A DNA stretch of 64,000 nt, taken from assembly GCA_029213305.1 (NCBI GenBank), contig JARGPA010000018.1, forward strand, positions 16,146 through 80,145, in the 5' to 3' direction. The DNA comes from Phycisphaerales bacterium. GTDB lineage: Bacteria; Planctomycetota; Phycisphaerae; Phycisphaerales; UBA1924. Each line of letters begins with the position of its first letter. Position 1 is the first letter of the stretch. The translations under genes and the position numbers were made by a program. The notes beneath the pieces were generated by a model. It searched no databases and had not been told where the DNA came from. It saw only the letters and a list, made by a program, of their open reading frames with translations. Shown here in pieces: positions 1-9,459 of this stretch.

Positions 1-1323
1 GCTGTTCATCGCATTACGTGTATCGACGATTAACCCAGCGAACTTGCCGACGATTGACCAATCGATTGCTTGATGATCTGTCACGATAATCACACAATCG
101 GACTTTGAGAGTTGCGATTGAGTGAGATCAACCGATTCCATCTCAAACGAGTAGTTTCTCATCTTTGGGAAACTCGAAACATGCGGATCGTGATATGACA
201 CAATCGCGCCCCTTTGTGCAAGTTGAGCAATGATCTCTGCAGCGGGAGTTTCTCTAGTATCATCTACATTGGGTTTATACGCGAGACCTAATACAAGAAT
301 ATCAGAGCCCTTGATAGATTTACAATCTTCATTGAGTGCCTCTGCAGTCTTCTCAACCACATATTCAGGCATACTCCGGTTTATTTCCCCTGCGAGCTCA
401 ATAAATCGAGTCACACATCCATGCTCACGAGCTTTCCATGTAAGGTAGTATGGATCAATTGGTATACAGTGCCCACCCAAACCTGGTCCAGGATAAAATG
501 GTGTAAACCCGAATGGTTTCGTTGATGCTGCACGGATCACTTCCCAGATATCAATACCCATCGTATCGAACACGCCTTTGAGTTCATTCACTAAAGCAAT
601 GTTGACAGATCGAAATACATTTTCCAGTATTTTCGCAGCCTCCGCAATTTCTGCAGATGCTACAGGGATGACTTCACTGACTCCATGAGCATAGAGCAAA
701 CACGCAAGTTCGGTCGAAACTTGATCTATACCACCCACAAGCTTTGGTATTGATGTCGTAGAGTGTGACTTGCGTCCAGGGTCTTCGCGTTCAGGTGAAA
801 AAGCAACAAAGATATCTTCACCTGGAACGAATGATTGTTTTTGTTGATTAATCGCGGCATTGAGAATCGCTGGAATGAAATCACCTGTTGTTGTCCCAGG
901 ATAGGTGGTGGATTCGAGGATAATCAACTGTCCTTTTCGCAAGCATGCACCGATATCTTGGGCAGTTTTAATGACATATTTCAAGTCCGGTTCGAGATGT
1001 TCTCCTACTGGAGTTGGGACACAAACAATGATCACATCTGGATCTGAAAGTTTTGAAAAATCTGAAGTGACTTCAAAACGATTTGAATCGTTGAGTCGTT
1101 GAGTCATCTCATTTCCAAGATGCTTGAGATAATTTGTACCCGATTGGATTTCTGTGATCTTGGACGAATCAATATCGAAACCGATTACTTTCAAACCCCC
1201 TGTGTGAATCGCATCGGCCAAGGGAAGACCGACATATCCTAACCCGATGATACCTACAACGGCTTCTTTGGATTCGATCTTCTCTTTCAATCGTTGAGCT
1301 TGAGTACTCATTTCATGTGTCAT
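1..1323 (-). CDS. UDP-N-acetylglucosamine 6-dehydrogenase-type nucleotide sugar dehydrogenase (3' end cut by window)
   Basis: This gene runs off the window start, so 441 codons are visible and no stop is seen. The protein opens with a Rossmann NAD-binding motif (IIGLGYVGLPLA, residues about 24-35). It carries EREDPG in the central part and the catalytic-cysteine segment GGHCIPIDPYY. EREDPG is typical of the WbpA/TviB branch that oxidises UDP-GlcNAc-type sugars to uronic acids, rather than of UDP-glucose dehydrogenases. It would supply an acidic sugar nucleotide in the cytoplasm for the polymer built by the upstream genes. ATG at 1323 is used; an in-frame ATG at 1311 is equally possible, and neither has a clear ribosome binding site. 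It lies 23 nt after the preceding gene, so it is probably the distal part of the same operon. Confidence 0.9.
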   Translation of the reverse strand, partial: MTHEMSTQAQRLKEKIESKEAVVGIIGLGYVGLPLADAIHTGGLKVIGFDIDSSKITEIQSGTNYLKHLGNEMTQRLNDSNRFEVTSDFSKLSDPDVIIVCVPTPVGEHLEPDLKYVIKTAQDIGACLRKGQLIILESTTYPGTTTGDFIPAILNAAINQQKQSFVPGEDIFVAFSPEREDPGRKSHSTTSIPKLVGGIDQVSTELACLLYAHGVSEVIPVASAEIAEAAKILENVFRSVNIALVNELKGVFDTMGIDIWEVIRAASTKPFGFTPFYPGPGLGGHCIPIDPYYLTWKAREHGCVTRFIELAGEINRSMPEYVVEKTAEALNEDCKSIKGSDILVLGLAYKPNVDDTRETPAAEIIAQLAQRGAIVSYHDPHVSSFPKMRNYSFEMESVDLTQSQLSKSDCVIIVTDHQAIDWSIVGKFAGLIVDTRNAMNS

Positions 1324-1346
1324 ATCGCTACCCAACTTTTAGAAAC

Positions 1347-1829
1347 TCACAGTTCATGATGAATGAAGTCTGAGATCGCTTGTATAAGCTCCGGCGAAGC
1401 TCCTGATGAGATTGTATCAGAAGCTGAGAGTTGAGAGAGCTTTTCGAGCATCGCTGGAAGCTCTGTTTCATCCATTGCTACCGCTACCCTTCCCATTTCG
1501 AGGAATCTTTGCGCTGTTGCTACTTGATGATCGTTCCGTGTTTCTAAGAGCGCTGCGCGTCGCGGCATAACTAAAATTGGAGTTTGCTGTTCTAGAGCTG
1601 TGAGGATTGTCCCAGTCCCTGCGTGTGCTACAACTGCATCCGCTTGAGCGATTCGTTCTTGGAACTCATTTGGATCAATAGTATGCGCCCATTGAATATG
1701 CTCCGGGCGATACTTTGTAGAACCAATCTGCGCAAACACATCGGATCGCTGATTCAATGCCGCCCAATCATCAACCGCTTTGACCATACGATCAAAGGGC
1801 ATCTGATGTCCGACAGTAACAAAGATCAT
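1347..1829 (-). CDS. PssE/Alg13-like glycosyltransferase subunit
   Basis: A 160-residue single-domain protein starting MIFVTVGHQMPFDRM and containing ADAVVAHAGTGTILTAL. This matches the C-terminal, nucleotide-sugar-binding half of GT28 enzymes, as found in Alg13 and the bacterial PssE/Cps14G subunits. In those families it pairs with a membrane-anchoring Alg14/PssD partner, which is the gene immediately upstream. The start at 1829 is chosen because it overlaps the upstream stop as ATGA and has AGGAG seven bases before it. An upstream in-frame codon at 1847 would add only six residues. Inferred role: the catalytic subunit of a two-part transferase adding a sugar, possibly a uronic acid or GlcNAc-type residue, to the lipid-linked precursor. 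Confidence 0.8.
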   Translation of the reverse strand: MIFVTVGHQMPFDRMVKAVDDWAALNQRSDVFAQIGSTKYRPEHIQWAHTIDPNEFQERIAQADAVVAHAGTGTILTALEQQTPILVMPRRAALLETRNDHQVATAQRFLEMGRVAVAMDETELPAMLEKLSQLSASDTISSGASPELIQAISDFIHHEL

Positions 1830-2305
1830 ATCACTGCTCCTTTGCACTTGGGTCCGGATTCTGTCTCAAGGTGAGGCCATTGAGTGAGCCAAAGTGACGC
1901 GTGGGGTCCGATCTTTTGTCCCGACTTTGAGAGCTCTTCCACATTCGCGATCGAGTCAACCCAGATCGTCCTTGCTCCAAAGAACTTCCCAAGTCGAAGT
2001 GCGAAGAAACCGGGGAGTGCTCCAGTTGAGATAATCACATCTGGTCGCTCTCGAACAAGAATCCATAGCAACTGTAATACTGTCTGGATCCATCTGATTT
2101 TATTCCAACGAGTCACATCAAAGACAGTGTAATACCGAGCGTTGTTAAATCGATCAATCTGATATCGATAATCATCTTGAACAGTCACAAATGCAAGTGA
2201 ACAATCTTCAACTGCTTGAGTCAGGCGCATGAGCTCGACCCAGTGCCCACCACCGGATGCAACAAGCATGACTTTCTTCTGCTTTACATTCTTTGAATCG
2301 CTCAT
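1826..2305 (-). CDS. PssD/Alg14-like glycosyltransferase membrane subunit
   Basis: 159 residues. The N-terminus has the glycine-rich segment VMLVASGGGHWVELMRL, followed by a Rossmann-like fold and PDVIISTGALPGFFALRLGKFFGART, as in Alg14 and PssD/Cps14F. A hydrophobic stretch (residues about 74-84, VLQLLWILV) may anchor it at the membrane. In characterised systems this subunit recruits the Alg13/PssE partner to the inner membrane. Here the partner gene follows directly with a 4-nt ATGA overlap, and the stop of the upstream GT2 gene also overlaps this start, so translation of the chain looks coupled. The split into two genes is the usual bacterial arrangement. Confidence 0.8.
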   Translation of the reverse strand: MSDSKNVKQKKVMLVASGGGHWVELMRLTQAVEDCSLAFVTVQDDYRYQIDRFNNARYYTVFDVTRWNKIRWIQTVLQLLWILVRERPDVIISTGALPGFFALRLGKFFGARTIWVDSIANVEELSKSGQKIGPHASLWLTQWPHLETESGPKCKGAVI

Positions 2306-3249
2306 TTCTGAATCCGATCACGAATGAGTCGATTGTACTTATCAAGAGTCCGGCCTTTTCCCTTTAGCAGGCACTCGAATTCATATTTGCGAAAATGGTG
2401 GAGATATTCAGGATCATCGTATCGTGGCGCTCTTGTAATCATCGCACCAAGGTATCCACACAAAATACCCAGACCGCCAAATATGATTGGGTATTCTTTC
2501 GATCGGTAGATACTCACTGCGAGAACATAAGCGAGTGACGAACCCATGTAATACTTGCCGCGCCCCCATCGCTTGCGCCCAGTCCAGATACTTTTTTGGC
2601 TGCTCCCTTGTGGGCGATAATGCTTGAGCACAATGTCAGGTTCGTCAATTGAACTCGCAATCCAGTTCTTCATCCGACATCGGTGTCCATCAATCCCATC
2701 CCAACTGGCGCGTGATACAAACCCCCCAATATCAAGATAGCATTCTTTGCGATAGAACTTCGCAGGACCGATCGCGTTCTCATCACCCATCCGTTCGGAA
2801 ACCCACTTATCTCCGCTTGTATTGATGTATGTCTTGCCTGAGATGTTTCCAAGCAGCGGATCCTCTTGGAGACGATTCATCATGCTCTCGAAATATCCTT
2901 CGGGGATACCCAAGTCCGCGTCCAGTTTGCAGAGAAAATCGTAATCATCCAAGTTAATCGATTCGAGTCCGTCATTGAAAGCTTCAACGACTCCTGCCCC
3001 TACCGCACGCTGTCCACGATCACTCCGTTGTATGACTTTGATGAATGGATATTTTTTACATGCAGCTTCTAAAATTTCTGGTGTACGATCAGTCGACCCA
3101 TCATCGACTACAACCCAGCAGGCGGGGAGTTCGGTTTGCTCAGCAATGGAATCAATTGTAATTTGCAGATAATCTTCTTCGTTACGACAAGGCGTAATCA
3201 GCACATATCGACGCTGGTTCATCGATGTCTCTGCTTCTGGATTCATCAT
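2302..3249 (-). CDS. Family 2 glycosyltransferase
   Basis: 315 residues with a GT-A fold. It shows the nucleotide-binding DDGSTDRT motif near residue 49 and the metal-binding DAD within FLCKLDADLG near residue 111. A hydrophobic segment near residues 240-270 (a stretch around SLAYVLAVSIYR and IIFGGLGILCGYLGAMI) suggests membrane association. It would transfer a sugar from a nucleotide donor to the growing lipid-linked exopolysaccharide on the cytoplasmic face. Donor and acceptor cannot be told from sequence. Two adjacent ATG codons (3249, 3246) are possible; the first overlaps the previous stop. It sits in the middle of the overlapping operon. Confidence 0.85.
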   Translation of the reverse strand: MMNPEAETSMNQRRYVLITPCRNEEDYLQITIDSIAEQTELPACWVVVDDGSTDRTPEILEAACKKYPFIKVIQRSDRGQRAVGAGVVEAFNDGLESINLDDYDFLCKLDADLGIPEGYFESMMNRLQEDPLLGNISGKTYINTSGDKWVSERMGDENAIGPAKFYRKECYLDIGGFVSRASWDGIDGHRCRMKNWIASSIDEPDIVLKHYRPQGSSQKSIWTGRKRWGRGKYYMGSSLAYVLAVSIYRSKEYPIIFGGLGILCGYLGAMITRAPRYDDPEYLHHFRKYEFECLLKGKGRTLDKYNRLIRDRIQK

Positions 3250-4484
3250 TTCAACCCCCTCGTTGAGAATGTATCAACGATCCGATTCGCATTGAGCAAT
3301 AGATCAAACTCATTTTCAATTCTTAATCGAGCTGCTCTCCCAAGCTCATCCACACGATCGCGATTCTCTGCGAGTTCCATCAATGCAGACTCCAACGATT
3401 CTTGATCTCCAGGAGGAATCATGATTCCTGAGATTCCGTCTTCGATGAGTTCACGAATGGTTTCAAGATCGCCAGATATCACACAACGCCCTCTTGCCAT
3501 CGCTTCCATCAACACGACTGGAATACCATCACGATCTCCTGTCGACGCTACTCGACATGGAAGCGCAAACACATCCGCTTTAGTCATAAGTTCCATTATC
3601 TGATCATTGTCAGTATCACCCAACATCACCACTTCTGCAGTCACAGGAAGCGATCGAACAATTCGTTCTAGGTTTTCAGCTTCTGGTCCGCCACCTGCGA
3701 TTGTTAAACGCATCGAGTGCGTACCCTTCTCTGCTATTTCACCGATTGCTTTGATCAACACATCAAAGCCCTTCTTCTCCACAAGTCGACCAACGCTCAG
3801 AACTTCAAGACGATCTCCTCGAGGCGCGGGAGTACTTTGGAATAGACGAGTATCTACGCCGCAACGAATAACGGGATACTCTGTATCAGGACGATCGCAA
3901 AGATCTTGGTAAAACTTCCGATGCCAATAACTGATGCAGTTCACGAAACTAGCTCGCGAGAGCTTTTCCTTTAGCAACGTTCGGTTTGGAAACAAATCAT
4001 TCGCATGCCCTGTGAAACTAAATGGAATCCCAAGTTGTTTCGCGCTGTACATTGCAATCGTCGTAGGAACATGCGCCATATGTGCATGGATATGAGTGAC
4101 ACCTTTACCTCGCAGTCGATGAGCAAATGCCAATCCAGCAATCCCTTGCCAAACGACTTTGGGTCTTCGACTCAGTGAAATATCTGATGAAAACAACACA
4201 TCACATATGCACATCAACAGAGTTCCAATTGACTTCAATGGATGAGTTAACATTTCCTTTACGGAATCAACAAGAAGTTTACCAGCGCCCAACGAGTAAA
4301 TCTGGGTTGTGTTCTTTGCCATCTCATCGAGAACATCATTGTCGAGCCCAGCCATGGATTCATGAACAGATGCGGTTTGAACATCGACTCCAAGCGAACG
4401 AAGCGCCAAGATTTCACGATATACAAAGGTTTCTGATCGCTTTGGAACGGTCCCAGACATGTACACAACTAAACGCTCAGGCAT
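3246..4484 (-). CDS. Family 4 glycosyltransferase
   Basis: 412 residues with the two-domain GT-B layout. The donor-binding C-terminal half contains LSVGRLVEKKGFDVLIKA, the loop IAGGGPE, and the EX7E-type region DGIPVVLMEAMARG, all hallmarks of retaining GT4 enzymes. The N-terminal half has HIHAHMAHVPTTIAMYSAKQLGIPFSFTGHANDLF, a common acceptor-domain pattern. The predicted reaction is addition of an internal sugar to the exopolysaccharide repeat unit. The start lies within the end of the upstream GT2 gene (8-nt overlap), and the stop overlaps the downstream start. It is not specific enough in sequence to name the donor. Confidence 0.88.
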   Translation of the reverse strand: MPERLVVYMSGTVPKRSETFVYREILALRSLGVDVQTASVHESMAGLDNDVLDEMAKNTTQIYSLGAGKLLVDSVKEMLTHPLKSIGTLLMCICDVLFSSDISLSRRPKVVWQGIAGLAFAHRLRGKGVTHIHAHMAHVPTTIAMYSAKQLGIPFSFTGHANDLFPNRTLLKEKLSRASFVNCISYWHRKFYQDLCDRPDTEYPVIRCGVDTRLFQSTPAPRGDRLEVLSVGRLVEKKGFDVLIKAIGEIAEKGTHSMRLTIAGGGPEAENLERIVRSLPVTAEVVMLGDTDNDQIMELMTKADVFALPCRVASTGDRDGIPVVLMEAMARGRCVISGDLETIRELIEDGISGIMIPPGDQESLESALMELAENRDRVDELGRAARLRIENEFDLLLNANRIVDTFSTRGLK

Positions 4485-5520
4485 GATCCCCTCCTACTGC
4501 GAGTCCATCGGCGTCCTTGTATTCGATGAGTGTTGCTTGCTTCTTCAAGAGTTTTCGATACCAATACAAGAGAACGCCGTTCGCTTGAGGATACTTAGCA
4601 ATGAGTACAAACAAGGCCATGAGATTCGCATCCTTTGAGATACGCCCTCTCCCAATTTCACCCTTGCGAATGCGCCAAAACTGGAGTACCAGTAACATCC
4701 CATAGATCAAGACTGACAGCCCTAAAGTCCACCAGGCAAAGCAGATTGCAAGTAGAGGCATTATGAAACCCCAAACCATTGCTGAACGAGTTTGCTTTAC
4801 ATTGTGACGCTCGGGGGGAGCACCGTGCATATCTGCGCCCTGTGCGTAGGCGTGCCCTGCTCGTTTAGCTCGTAGCCAAAATTGCCCGAATCGAGTCATG
4901 GCCGCATCGTGGAATGTCATCTCATGATCAATCCGATGAACAGTGTATCCTAATCCCCTGATACGAACGCACAACTCTGGTTCCTCTCCTGCGATTACAG
5001 TTGGGTTGTAACCGTTCACTTCATTGAAAGCTTTGAGCAAGAACAGTGCATCTCCACCGCACGAGCGAGCTTTGCCAATTGGAGTGTCCCATTCGAGATC
5101 ACAGAGACGGTTATACTTCGTATCATCCGGGAATCGTTCTCTTCGACGGCCGCACACTACCGCAGCTTTATCTTCAGAACGAATAAAATCAAATGCTAGT
5201 TGCATCCACCCTTCGCGAAACTCACAATCTCCATCGAGCACATGAACATATTCGATCGCATCATTTTGCATGAGCAGCTGTTTTATGCCTTCATTTCTTG
5301 CTCGAGCAGCAGTAAATGGAACACTCGTATCAAGGTTTACTACTTCAACTCCAATCGAGCTGGCAAACTCTATCGAATCATCTGTTGATCCTGAATCCAC
5401 ATATACAACATGATCTACTTGCTCTTTGGCAGATCTGAGACATTTTTTCAGACGATCTCCCTCGTTGCGACCAATCGCAACAACTCCGATTAGATTGCGC
5501 ATGCTTACTTGCTCAGACAT
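4477..5520 (-). CDS. Family 2 glycosyltransferase
   Basis: 347 residues from the chosen ATG (5520), which is preceded by GGAAAGAGG and overlaps the end of the upstream sulfotransferase gene by 8 nt. A longer reading from 5550 is possible but less likely. GT-A motifs are clear: VVAIGRNEGDRL at the N-terminus, VDSGSTDDS, and a metal site in VHVLDGDCEF. Hydrophobic segments follow near residues 240-275 (MVWGFIMPLLAICFAWWTLGL region), implying membrane attachment. The substrate is unknown. The layout resembles GT2 enzymes of exopolysaccharide operons that act on polyprenyl-linked intermediates. Confidence 0.85.
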   Translation of the reverse strand: MSEQVSMRNLIGVVAIGRNEGDRLKKCLRSAKEQVDHVVYVDSGSTDDSIEFASSIGVEVVNLDTSVPFTAARARNEGIKQLLMQNDAIEYVHVLDGDCEFREGWMQLAFDFIRSEDKAAVVCGRRRERFPDDTKYNRLCDLEWDTPIGKARSCGGDALFLLKAFNEVNGYNPTVIAGEEPELCVRIRGLGYTVHRIDHEMTFHDAAMTRFGQFWLRAKRAGHAYAQGADMHGAPPERHNVKQTRSAMVWGFIMPLLAICFAWWTLGLSVLIYGMLLVLQFWRIRKGEIGRGRISKDANLMALFVLIAKYPQANGVLLYWYRKLLKKQATLIEYKDADGLAVGGDHA

Positions 5521-6424
5521 TGCACGCCTCTTTCCAAGATGGAGATACACCTGATGTCACTTGATCCTTGAACGACGCGCAAGTTAGTTCTCTATCCAAC
5601 AAATCACCTAGCTTTGCTAGATCTGGATTTAGTTCTTCACCTATGAAATGAATCGACTCATTTGAAAGCTGCGGCCGTTCACTCATTGTCCATCGGGAAC
5701 GAACCCTTTGTCGCATTGATTCTGGCAACAAAGACCTGCGAGCTATTTGTACTGCACGAATATCTAGTATTGCATTTAGAATTGGGTTTCTTCGTTGTCG
5801 TTGTGATGAAACATTCTTTGCTTCATCTTCTACCCATTGAGCAACCCCAGAATATCCGATGTGCTGTGCAACACGCTCAAGTTCCGATTGCGGATCACCC
5901 ATTAATCGTTCGAAGAAAACAGGTAGAACAGTGCCTTGTCCAAAGAGTTCAAAGTACGGTTCGAGTTGCATCGCATATCGAGAATAATCAAGCAAAATAG
6001 GATACTTCTTGATTGCTTCATCAATCGGACAATCTTTGTCAATGACATGCATTGACCACTCGTGAATATATTGTGAAACGATCCGATCAACCGGATCTCT
6101 CATCACATAAATCAACTTCGCATCAGGCACAAACTCATTCAGTCTGCGAGCGGCTTTGGGATATGTCGGAAGTTTCGTGTAATGGGTTGACGACTCACCC
6201 TTGAGATCCCCCGATGGCATTGATGCAAACAACGACTCATACCAAGGCATTCCCATTGCCCATTGATCTGGATCAGAGAAGAAGTTCGGCTCCTTAGGCT
6301 CTGACATTGAGATTCCATCTAGTAGAGCAAGTTGATCGTGCAACGAACTTGTCGCACATTTCATCGCTCCAATGATGATAAAATCAGGACGAACAACCAA
6401 ACTTGTGTGAGATTGATTATCCAT
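5513..6424 (-). CDS. Sulfotransferase (PAPS-dependent), carbohydrate type
   Basis: 303 residues. The N-terminal DFIIIGAMKCATSSLHDQL is the 5'-phosphosulfate-binding loop of PAPS-dependent sulfotransferases. RDPVDRIVSQYIHEW is the 3'-phosphate-binding region. SEPKEPNFFSD is also typical of heparan- and carbohydrate-type sulfotransferases. It probably transfers sulfate from PAPS to a hydroxyl or amino group on the repeat unit or polymer. The start at 6424 is supported by GGAGGTG just upstream; an in-frame start at 6505 would reach deep into the upstream gene. Its place between glycosyltransferase genes is the main reason for assigning it to polysaccharide sulfation. Confidence 0.85.
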   Translation of the reverse strand: MDNQSHTSLVVRPDFIIIGAMKCATSSLHDQLALLDGISMSEPKEPNFFSDPDQWAMGMPWYESLFASMPSGDLKGESSTHYTKLPTYPKAARRLNEFVPDAKLIYVMRDPVDRIVSQYIHEWSMHVIDKDCPIDEAIKKYPILLDYSRYAMQLEPYFELFGQGTVLPVFFERLMGDPQSELERVAQHIGYSGVAQWVEDEAKNVSSQRQRRNPILNAILDIRAVQIARRSLLPESMRQRVRSRWTMSERPQLSNESIHFIGEELNPDLAKLGDLLDRELTCASFKDQVTSGVSPSWKEACNV

Positions 6425-7394
6425 GCGCACCTCCGATTGGGACTTGATGTACCGGAGATTTCCATATATCAAACTGCTCTCGTGCAACTGCTCCTGATTT
6501 CCCACGGACGAGTGAAAGTATCCACCCCATAGTCCAGAGAATGTTTCCTAAGATAAATCCGACAAGTCCATAACTACTTCGGAGGTAATGGGATCGAGCG
6601 GCGTAGTAATACGCAGGTCGGCGTTTGCGTTGAATCGTTTGCTCTTTAACAGGAGATGATCCTCCACGCAGATGTACCACATGCGCATCAGGTTGATATG
6701 CAATCTTGAATCCTGCTTTGGTTGCTTTTCGGCACATCGCCATATCTTCAAAATACATGAAGTACTTCTCATCAAGCAATCCAACCGAATCAAACACTTT
6801 CTTCCGGATTGCGATACACGCAAAACTCACCCAATCGAGTCCAACCTCAAACTCACTCAACTCTCGTGCGACAACATGCTTTGGGAAAAGGCGCCCAAGC
6901 AAACCCAACTTTGCAGCGTACATCATTTCTGATATGGGAGTTCGATATCTAAATGTTGATATCTGTGGTTTCCCATCAGGCCATTCCAGTTGTGGACCAA
7001 GCATATCTACATCGCTGTGCTCACTCATCGTAGTTAACAAAGTTTTAATCGCTCCCTCACGCACAATAGTGTCGGAGTTAAGCAAAAGATAGACATCCGC
7101 AAGAATCGCATTAATTCCAACATTGTTCCCTGCTGCGAAACCAGCATTCACAGGAGATCGTACTACAGAAACCCATTCACTCCATGAATGAGTATCGATT
7201 GCGTTTTCAATCTTGTCTGCAGAATCATCCCCGGAATAATTATCGACAACAACCACTCGATGGAATCGTTCATCGATTTGCCCATGAATAGATTGGAGAC
7301 AATCGATAACAAGATCTGGGGTCTTGTAGTTCAACACGACGATCGCAAGTTTGAACGAACCTGGTATGGTATATTGTTTGGGCAGAGCACTCAT
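6417..7394 (-). CDS. Family 2 glycosyltransferase (rhamnosyltransferase-like)
   Basis: 325 residues. Motifs include LAIVVLNYKTPDLVIDCLQSI, VVVDNYSGDDS, and LLNSDTIVREGAI in the donor and metal site. These are followed by CRKATKAGFKIAYQPDAHVVHLRGGS, a pattern shared with WbbL-type rhamnosyltransferases. Rhamnose is a plausible donor because rmlD lies in the neighbouring operon, but this is inference. Hydrophobic residues near the C-terminus (LVGFILGNILWTMGWILSL) suggest a membrane anchor. The start at ATG 7394 overlaps the preceding stop as ATGA and has GGAG eight bases upstream, so it is preferred over a GTG at 7403. Confidence 0.85.
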   Translation of the reverse strand: MSALPKQYTIPGSFKLAIVVLNYKTPDLVIDCLQSIHGQIDERFHRVVVVDNYSGDDSADKIENAIDTHSWSEWVSVVRSPVNAGFAAGNNVGINAILADVYLLLNSDTIVREGAIKTLLTTMSEHSDVDMLGPQLEWPDGKPQISTFRYRTPISEMMYAAKLGLLGRLFPKHVVARELSEFEVGLDWVSFACIAIRKKVFDSVGLLDEKYFMYFEDMAMCRKATKAGFKIAYQPDAHVVHLRGGSSPVKEQTIQRKRRPAYYYAARSHYLRSSYGLVGFILGNILWTMGWILSLVRGKSGAVAREQFDIWKSPVHQVPIGGAHG

Positions 7395-8518
7395 TTCGAC
7401 CACTCCGGATCTGACTCATCGAGCCAACGATAGAGAGCTTCTTCGAGTTTTTCAGCAGATCGATCCCAACTGAAATCGAGTGCCATCTCATAACTCTTTG
7501 CACTCATTTCTTCCCATGCATCATTCTCAAGATTCAGTATCCTTGAAATCCGATCAGCCATTGCTTCGTCGTCGCCGACATCGACAAGGTATCCGTTTTC
7601 TCCTTCGCGAATGAAATCCTCGGGCCCACCGCATCGTGTAGATACGAGAGGGCAATGTGACGCCATCGATTCAATCCCAGGCATTCCAAATCCTTCGGCC
7701 GAAGAAGGGATCACCCAACAATCAGCTTGCTGGTAGAGTTGAGGGATCATGCTTTGATCCGGGCTTTCATAAAACTCAACGCAATCAGGAACATTCATTT
7801 CCTTTGGTAACTGACGGGTGCCGAACCCAATTACACGGAGATCAGGGTACTGTTTAACTAGTCTATGGATCGCTCTGATACCTGTCGGAGTATCTTTGAA
7901 AGACGAGAGCCCCATTAACATACCGACTGTAGGACGATGAGCTTTTCTGCGTGGCTGAGAATCAAACTGATCCCAATCAACTCCATTTGGGACACGAATT
8001 ACTTCTTCATGCCCTAGATCATTCAAGATTCTTTTTAACCACGTCGAGATCACTACACGAGGACCACAGAGTCGGTATGCATCATCTACTTCTTGCTCAT
8101 CGCCTCCATGTGTTTCGTAATGGCGGACATAGTGAACTTTGAGCCCCTTTGATGAAGACCAGGTGTGAACTTGTCTCCAGACATCCCACCAACTCGCGAA
8201 TGTGACATCCGCATCTGGGATGAGATCAGGATTCAGTTTTCGCGTGGGCATTTGATTGAGTGTAATCTCGCCGTGTTGTAGGTGATGTGGATAATATTTA
8301 TCCCCCACCCCTCGCTTGATTCGTTTAATCATGCGACGGACACGCCAAGGTTTCGGCCATCCCCAAGACGGGGGCAAAAACGAAGTTGTCACTGTATGCC
8401 CACGGCGCTGCATCGCTTCTGCAATCAATCGATTGGATTTGATACCACCTGAAAGGGTTGGACGAGCTTCTACCCAGTTCAATCGAAGTGTTCTCTTTTG
8501 AGTAACTGGCTCACTCAT
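7391..8518 (-). CDS. Family 4 glycosyltransferase
   Basis: 375 residues, GT-B fold. The C-terminal domain carries PTVGMLMGLSSFKDT, the nucleotide-binding region, and CWVIPSSAEGFGMPGIESMASHCPLVST, which contains the EGFGMPGIE acid pair of retaining GT4 enzymes. The N-terminal segment LSGGIKSNRLIAEAMQRRGHTVT is the usual glycine-rich entry of the acceptor domain. It would add one sugar of the repeat unit. Both ends overlap neighbouring genes by four bases (ATGA), consistent with translational coupling. The donor is unknown. Confidence 0.88.
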   Translation of the reverse strand: MSEPVTQKRTLRLNWVEARPTLSGGIKSNRLIAEAMQRRGHTVTTSFLPPSWGWPKPWRVRRMIKRIKRGVGDKYYPHHLQHGEITLNQMPTRKLNPDLIPDADVTFASWWDVWRQVHTWSSSKGLKVHYVRHYETHGGDEQEVDDAYRLCGPRVVISTWLKRILNDLGHEEVIRVPNGVDWDQFDSQPRRKAHRPTVGMLMGLSSFKDTPTGIRAIHRLVKQYPDLRVIGFGTRQLPKEMNVPDCVEFYESPDQSMIPQLYQQADCWVIPSSAEGFGMPGIESMASHCPLVSTRCGGPEDFIREGENGYLVDVGDDEAMADRISRILNLENDAWEEMSAKSYEMALDFSWDRSAEKLEEALYRWLDESDPEWSK

Positions 8519-9459
8519 AAGGGTGAACCTCGCGACTCTTGTACATCATTCGTCCAAGAATGATCACTGACATATCCGAGTGCGATCAACAGCTCTCCCG
8601 CGATATCAATAAATGCACCTCGTTCACTTTGTTTGAGATCAGTCTTCCATCTCCCGATGCTCTTAGGTGTGATCGGACGAGCAGCGCCCGCATTGTTCAT
8701 GTTCTGCCCGCTGCGTTGGGTGTTAACTGACGACTCTGGATCAGGATTAAGCATTCCGTGCTCGAAATCTTCACCAATAAACTCGCACACCTTTGCCATC
8801 TCTGAGTTCGGGTCAACTACAAAGTCTTCGTATCGCACTTCGAGACAACGAGGATGATTCTGAAATGCGAGCCCCATCGAGGTATCGTTGAGCCATCTTG
8901 TTGCACTTCTTTCAACTGGGTTGTTACTCTCGACTGGGATGATCTTCCCATTCACAACTCGTTCGCGTGGATGTTTACGCAATGAACAAACAACATCTCG
9001 TCCATCACGGATCACATGAATGAAACGTGCATTCGGATACCAAGTCAACAATCGATCAACTGCTCGAACATTGTTGGGGGTTTTTTCTACCCATCGTTTC
9101 TTTCCTTCATTGTGAAGAAACTCGTTCGCGAAACGATCAGCAAACTCAATCAAGTTCGATGATTGATCAACCATTGATTCTAAATGATTCCGATTAATAT
9201 CCCAGGGAGCTGCAATGTTGTCTACATTGAACGGTAATCCATACAATGAAGTTTCGGGACCACACGCACAACGAGAATGTCGATTGAGTAACTCTTTGAA
9301 GAGCGTTGTGCCTGACCGACCACACCCGCCTATGAACACCGCGTCCATTTCAGAACGGGCACTTGGGTTGTACCAGCCTTGATCTTTGAGAGACTGGTCC
9401 TGTTTATCACGAGCTCTTTTTGAAATCCGTTTCCTTAGATGATCTGGACTGAGTTTCAT
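8515..9459 (-). CDS. Sulfotransferase family protein
   Basis: 314 residues. FIGGCGRSGTTLFKELLNRH is the PAPS 5'-phosphosulfate loop (GxGRSGTT form), and FIHVIRDGRDVVCSLRKHPRE is the 3'-phosphate-binding region. This form differs from the GAMKCATSS loop of the other sulfotransferase in the operon, so the two likely sulfate different positions or acceptors. It is soluble, with no signal peptide. The start overlaps the stop of the upstream asparagine-synthetase-like gene as ATGA. Cytoplasmic sulfation of lipid-linked repeat units is the simplest reading. Enzymes of this family also modify small molecules and peptides. Confidence 0.85.
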   Translation of the reverse strand: MKLSPDHLRKRISKRARDKQDQSLKDQGWYNPSARSEMDAVFIGGCGRSGTTLFKELLNRHSRCACGPETSLYGLPFNVDNIAAPWDINRNHLESMVDQSSNLIEFADRFANEFLHNEGKKRWVEKTPNNVRAVDRLLTWYPNARFIHVIRDGRDVVCSLRKHPRERVVNGKIIPVESNNPVERSATRWLNDTSMGLAFQNHPRCLEVRYEDFVVDPNSEMAKVCEFIGEDFEHGMLNPDPESSVNTQRSGQNMNNAGAARPITPKSIGRWKTDLKQSERGAFIDIAGELLIALGYVSDHSWTNDVQESRGSPL